Part shown: positions 16,610 to 18,583 of the stretch, one piece after another
Position numbering within the stretch: the first letter of the stretch is position 1
How the letters are laid out: the number at the start of each line of letters is the position of its first letter
NCBI GenBank assembly: GCA_046155815.1
Contig: JBJXFY010000018.1
Location: forward strand, 1 to 18,583
Source of the DNA: JBJXFY01 sp046155815
Lineage (GTDB): Bacteria; Verrucomicrobiota; Verrucomicrobiia; Limisphaerales; CAIMTB01
DNA length: 18,583 nucleotides
Direction of reading: 5' to 3'
Translations under genes and position numbers: made by a program
The notes under the pieces: model-generated
The model's input: only the letters and a program-made list of their open reading frames with translations
Told to the model about the DNA's origin: nothing
The model's database searches: none

Positions 16610-16660
16610 GGATGCTGCGGATCCGGCTGATGCATCTGCATCAGTGGGTGCCGCAGATCC
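16610..16660. repeat. Nested palindrome between rpoD and the tRNA gene
   Basis: The outer arms GGAT-g-CTGCGG (16610-16620) and CCGCAGATCC (16651-16660) pair with one bulged G. Inside, CTGATGCA (16627-16634) and TGCATCAG (16637-16644) form a perfect 8-bp inverted repeat around TC. A third palindrome, GCCTGCAGGC, lies just after at 16674-16683. No protein-coding content was seen in this 155-bp gap. The structure could be a small mobile hairpin element, a terminator or a cruciform. Confidence 0.5.
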
Positions 16661-16708
16661 GGTGCCGGCAGACGCCTGCAGGCATGCTCGGGCGCAAGGT
16701 TCGCCTGC

Positions 16709-16714
16709 TATAGT
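16709..16714 (+). promoter_or_regulatory. Candidate -10 box of the tRNA gene
   Basis: TATAGT (five of six consensus bases) ends 9 bp before the first base of the mature tRNA and is followed by a GC-rich stretch (CCCGGCCTC). A GC-rich discriminator after -10 is typical of stable-RNA promoters under growth-rate control. No good -35 box is seen at 16-18 bp. Confidence 0.5.
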
Positions 16715-16723
16715 CCCGGCCTC

Positions 16724-17137
16724 GGGCCTGTAGCTCAGTGGTTAGAGCGGGGGACTCATCGAGTCGAAGGTGCGCTCACGTCGTGAGGCGTGAGATGAAC
16801 GGGATGAATTCAGGGAAACCGTCACAGTTCGGCTGCCGGCAATCCTGAGCCAAGCCGGCGGTACACCGCCGGAAGGTGCAGAGACTACCTGAGGGCTGGC
16901 GATCGCCCGATCATGTTCCGGCGCAACGCGCAGGGCGGGATCAGGCAGCGCCGAGCGCCCTTGATGACAGGCTAGAGCGTCCCGCAACCACGTTCGACGA
17001 TGCCTGCAGCAGCGCGATCCAGGGTGGCGTTGCGGCAGGCGCGGCGAGCGCGGTTGGTGAGATAGTCCACTCCTCATGGAAACATGAGGCTGAAGTGAAT
17101 CCTTCGGTCGTAGGTTCGAGTCCTACCAGGCCCACCA
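16724..17137 (+). tRNA. tRNA-Ile(CAU), split by a group I intron, CCA encoded
   Basis: Exons at 16724-16759 (36 nt) and 17098-17137 (40 nt) join into a complete 76-nt tRNA. The acceptor stem is GGGCCTG/CAGGCCC, the D arm GCTC/GAGC, and the anticodon stem GGGGA/TCCTT with loop CTCATAA. The T arm GTAGG/CCTAC holds loop TTCGAGT. The discriminator is A, followed by encoded CCA. The anticodon is CAT. The body resembles bacterial tRNA-Ile2 (D loop AGTGGTTA, as in E. coli ileX) rather than elongator or initiator Met tRNA. It would then read AUA codons after TilS converts C34 to lysidine. Two G-U pairs weaken the top of the anticodon stem. The intron interrupts between anticodon base 36 and A37, so an unspliced transcript could not work. 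Confidence 0.93.
16760..17097 (+). ncRNA. Group I self-splicing intron (IC3-like) in the tRNA-Ile(CAU) anticodon loop
   Basis: The 338-nt insert has the group I core. P1: exon CAT pairs with guide GTG (16770-16772), giving the U-G pair at the 5' splice site. P2: CTCACG/CGTGAG (16775-16780, 16789-16794). P4: TCAGG/CCTGA (16810-16814, 16844-16848). P5: hairpin 16819-16839 with TTCG loop. P6: CCGGCGG/CCGCCGG (16855-16861, 16866-16872). The conserved Q and R stretches read AATCCTGAGCCAAGCC and GGTGCAGAGACTA. P7: GACTA/TAGTC (16883-16887, 17063-17067). P8: CAACC/GGTTG (16985-16989, 17052-17056). P9: CCTCATG-GAAA-CATGAGG (17072-17089), a GNRA hairpin. A candidate P3 is CGGGAT/GTCCCG (16800-16805, 16979-16984). 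The last intron base is G (17097), as required. No homing-endonuclease gene is present. The site matches the known Azoarcus tRNA-Ile(CAU) intron. Confidence 0.92.
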
Positions 17138-17150
17138 AGTTGTCCGCCGC

Positions 17151-17207
17151 GGCAGCACCCCAGGTGCTGCCTGCAACCGAGAACGGCAGCACCGGTCGGT
17201 GTTGCCG
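17151..17207. repeat. Two matched GC hairpins in tandem after the tRNA (REP-like)
   Basis: Hairpin 1 is GGCAGCACC-CCA-GGTGCTGCC (17151-17171), a perfect 9-bp stem. Hairpin 2 is CGGCAGCACC-GGTC-GGTGTTGCCG (17184-17207), a 10-bp stem with one G-T pair. They share the same arm sequence GGCAGCACC and are separated by 12 bp, so they are copies of one palindromic unit. Neither is followed by a T run, although together they could stop tRNA transcription with Rho. The pairing of near-identical hairpins in an intergenic gap resembles REP elements. Confidence 0.55.
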
Positions 17208-17246
17208 GCTACGAGAAGGTGCGGGGCATTGGTGTCCCGCATGCAC

Positions 17247-17252
17247 GAGGGG
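17247..17252 (+). promoter_or_regulatory. Shine-Dalgarno sequence fixing the start at 17258
   Basis: GAGGGG stands 5 bases before ATG 17258. It selects this ATG over the out-of-frame ATG at 17241. No other gene in the window has a comparable Shine-Dalgarno. Confidence 0.75.
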
Positions 17253-17257
17253 TTCGC

Positions 17258-18583
17258 ATGTCGAGAGCAGTCCGTGTCCTGTTGGCGGCCGTTCTGGCAA
17301 CGGTCGGGTTGAACAGCTTCGCCGGTACGCAGCTGATCATCCCCAACCCGACCTCGAGCAGCCTGACGCCCGGATCGTCGCTGGCGATCGACGTCGGCTA
17401 CAACAGCATCGCGCCCGCGGACGACACCCTGAGCGGCTTGTCGTTCCGCATGCACTGGGACAGCCGGCGCCTCAACTTCGTGAACCTCGCGAGCGTGCTG
17501 GCCACGAACCTGGTCGCCGTCACGGCGCCGCAGTCCGACGACGAGAACTTCGACGGCGACCCGAACACGAACCTGTACGTGCTGGTGTCCTGGGACGACG
17601 AGGCCGATGCATGGCCCGGCCCGACGCTGCCGCGATCGCTGTTCACCGCCAACTTCACCACCCAGTCGACGTTCTCGGCGGGCAGCACGGCGGTCCGATT
17701 TTCCTCGCGCGTCACCGCGCTCGACTACGACTTCGCGGCAAACCCGGTGGTCGTCACGGGCGTGCCGGTCGCGGATACCGATGCGCCGCGCATTCTCCTG
17801 CGCGGGGGCGACGTCACCCTGATCCAGGGCGCGAGCTATGTCGATGCCGGAGCCATCGCGCTCGACGATCGGGATGGTGACATCACGAGTCGTGTCATCG
17901 CCTCCGGCGCCGTGAACACGGGCGTGCCGGGCACCTATGTCGTCTCCTACGACGTCACGGACCTTGCGGGCAACGCGGCCACCACGGTCACGCGCACCGT
18001 CCAGGTGCTGCCGCCGGATGTCACGCCACCGGAAGTCACGCCGCCCGCGGACATCACGATCGAGGCCGAGTCAGCGGCAGGCGCGAGCGCCGAAAGTCTC
18101 GTCGAGTTCCTTGCCGCGGCAAGTGCGCTCGACGACCGCTACGGCCCACTGCAAGTCGTGAACGATGCCCCTTCGACCTTTCCGCTCGGAACGACCGTGG
18201 TCACGTTCAGCGCCATCGACGAAGAGGGCAACACGGGCACGGCGTCCGCGTCCGTGACCGTCGAGGACACCACGGCACCGACGATTTTCGGCAACGAGGA
18301 TATTGCCGTCGAGGCGGAAAGCCCGGCGGGCACGCTGGCCACGAATCCGCTGATCGCTGCGGCGCTCGCCGCGGTGGTGGCGAACGACCTGGTCGATGGT
18401 GCGGTGGAGGTCGACAACGACGCGCCGTCGCTGTTCCCGCTGGGCACGACCGTCGTCACCTTCACTGCCCTGGACAGTCAGGACAACGGCGCCAGCGCCA
18501 CGCTCGCGGTGCGCATCGGAGATGCGACACCTCCCGAGATCAGCGTCGGCGACGACGTCACGGTCGAGGCGTTGGACGCCATG
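17258..18583 (+). CDS. Secreted protein with cohesin-like N-terminus and HYR/DUF5011-like repeats, 3' end cut by window edge
   Basis: The frame is open from ATG 17258 to the right edge, 442 codons without a stop. A signal peptide covers about residues 1-22 (cleavage after NSFA). Residues 24 to about 165 look like a cohesin-type beta-sandwich (SSLAIDVGYNS, LSGLSFRMHWDSRRLNFVNL, RSLFTANFTT); this is inferred from pattern only. A DUF5011-like module follows at about 174-250 (DAPRILLRGGDVTLIQGASY, then GTYVVSYDVTDLAGNAATT). Two HYR-like modules come next, about 253-345 and 346-428. Each has ADITIEAES or EDIAVEAES near its start and FPLGTTVVTF, and a third begins at about 430 (TPPEISVGDDVTVEA). 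Such modules act as adhesive or spacer domains on exported proteins. The missing C-terminus would show the sorting signal. It lies alone behind the tRNA and its hairpins. Confidence 0.82.
   Translation, partial: MSRAVRVLLAAVLATVGLNSFAGTQLIIPNPTSSSLTPGSSLAIDVGYNSIAPADDTLSGLSFRMHWDSRRLNFVNLASVLATNLVAVTAPQSDDENFDGDPNTNLYVLVSWDDEADAWPGPTLPRSLFTANFTTQSTFSAGSTAVRFSSRVTALDYDFAANPVVVTGVPVADTDAPRILLRGGDVTLIQGASYVDAGAIALDDRDGDITSRVIASGAVNTGVPGTYVVSYDVTDLAGNAATTVTRTVQVLPPDVTPPEVTPPADITIEAESAAGASAESLVEFLAAASALDDRYGPLQVVNDAPSTFPLGTTVVTFSAIDEEGNTGTASASVTVEDTTAPTIFGNEDIAVEAESPAGTLATNPLIAAALAAVVANDLVDGAVEVDNDAPSLFPLGTTVVTFTALDSQDNGASATLAVRIGDATPPEISVGDDVTVEALDAM

Noticed and set aside
16757..16759. Reading the CAT anticodon as a methionine tRNA
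   Set aside because: The D loop AGTGGTTA and overall body match tRNA-Ile2. The C1-A72 mismatch of initiators is absent (G1-C72 here), and the elongator Met pattern does not fit.
16876..17880. A 334-codon plus-strand frame starting inside the intron and running into the last gene
   Set aside because: It crosses the tRNA exon, the hairpins and a different frame of a supported secreted protein. It is not an intron-encoded endonuclease.
1..18583. CRISPR array, insertion sequence or prophage genes
   Set aside because: No regularly spaced repeats, transposase or phage motifs were seen on either strand.

Overview
The window is GC-rich and reads as a verrucomicrobial (PVC-group) chromosome segment for about its first 16.6 kb. 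The evidence is a PVC-type heme-binding dehydrogenase-like protein, a large secreted multidomain protein with the C-terminal module common in Verrucomicrobia, and a primary sigma factor of the matching type. Nearly all start codons there lack a Shine-Dalgarno sequence. This assignment is an inference from protein families and style, not from a search.

Layout. 1-1198 (minus): purD, running off the left edge. 1324-2194: an RmlD-like sugar-nucleotide reductase broken by one frameshift in a C run. 2462-3727: a CPA2 cation:proton antiporter behind a candidate promoter and small dyad. 3879-7544: a 1221-residue secreted protein with Ig-like and repeated concanavalin-like modules, ending at a strong UUCG-loop terminator. 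7600-9042 (minus): an SLC13/DASS anion symporter, divergent from 9155-9835, a TesA-like SGNH esterase. 9997-12046: an overlapping OmpR-type response regulator and histidine kinase pair. 12114-14675: the PVC-type dehydrogenase/HEAT/cytochrome c protein. 14733-16568: rpoD, with its own sigma-70-type promoter overlapping the stop codon of the preceding gene.

The most notable element follows rpoD. A tRNA-Ile(CAU) gene (16724-17137) is split after its anticodon by a 338-nt group I intron (16760-17097). P1, P2, P4-P9 and the terminal G can be read directly, and P3 is a candidate. Position and organisation match the known Azoarcus tRNA-Ile(CAU) intron, but this one is larger and carries extra peripheral helices. 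Palindromic elements flank it on both sides.

The last gene (17258 to the right edge) is a secreted protein with a cohesin-like N-terminus and repeated HYR/DUF5011-like modules. It is the only gene here with a clear Shine-Dalgarno. Together with the Azoarcus-like intron this raises the possibility that the last ~1.9 kb is acquired DNA at a tRNA locus, or an assembly join.

The genes do not form one pathway. They are mostly single-gene units: housekeeping (purD, rpoD, tRNA-Ile2), transport, secreted surface proteins and one two-component system.
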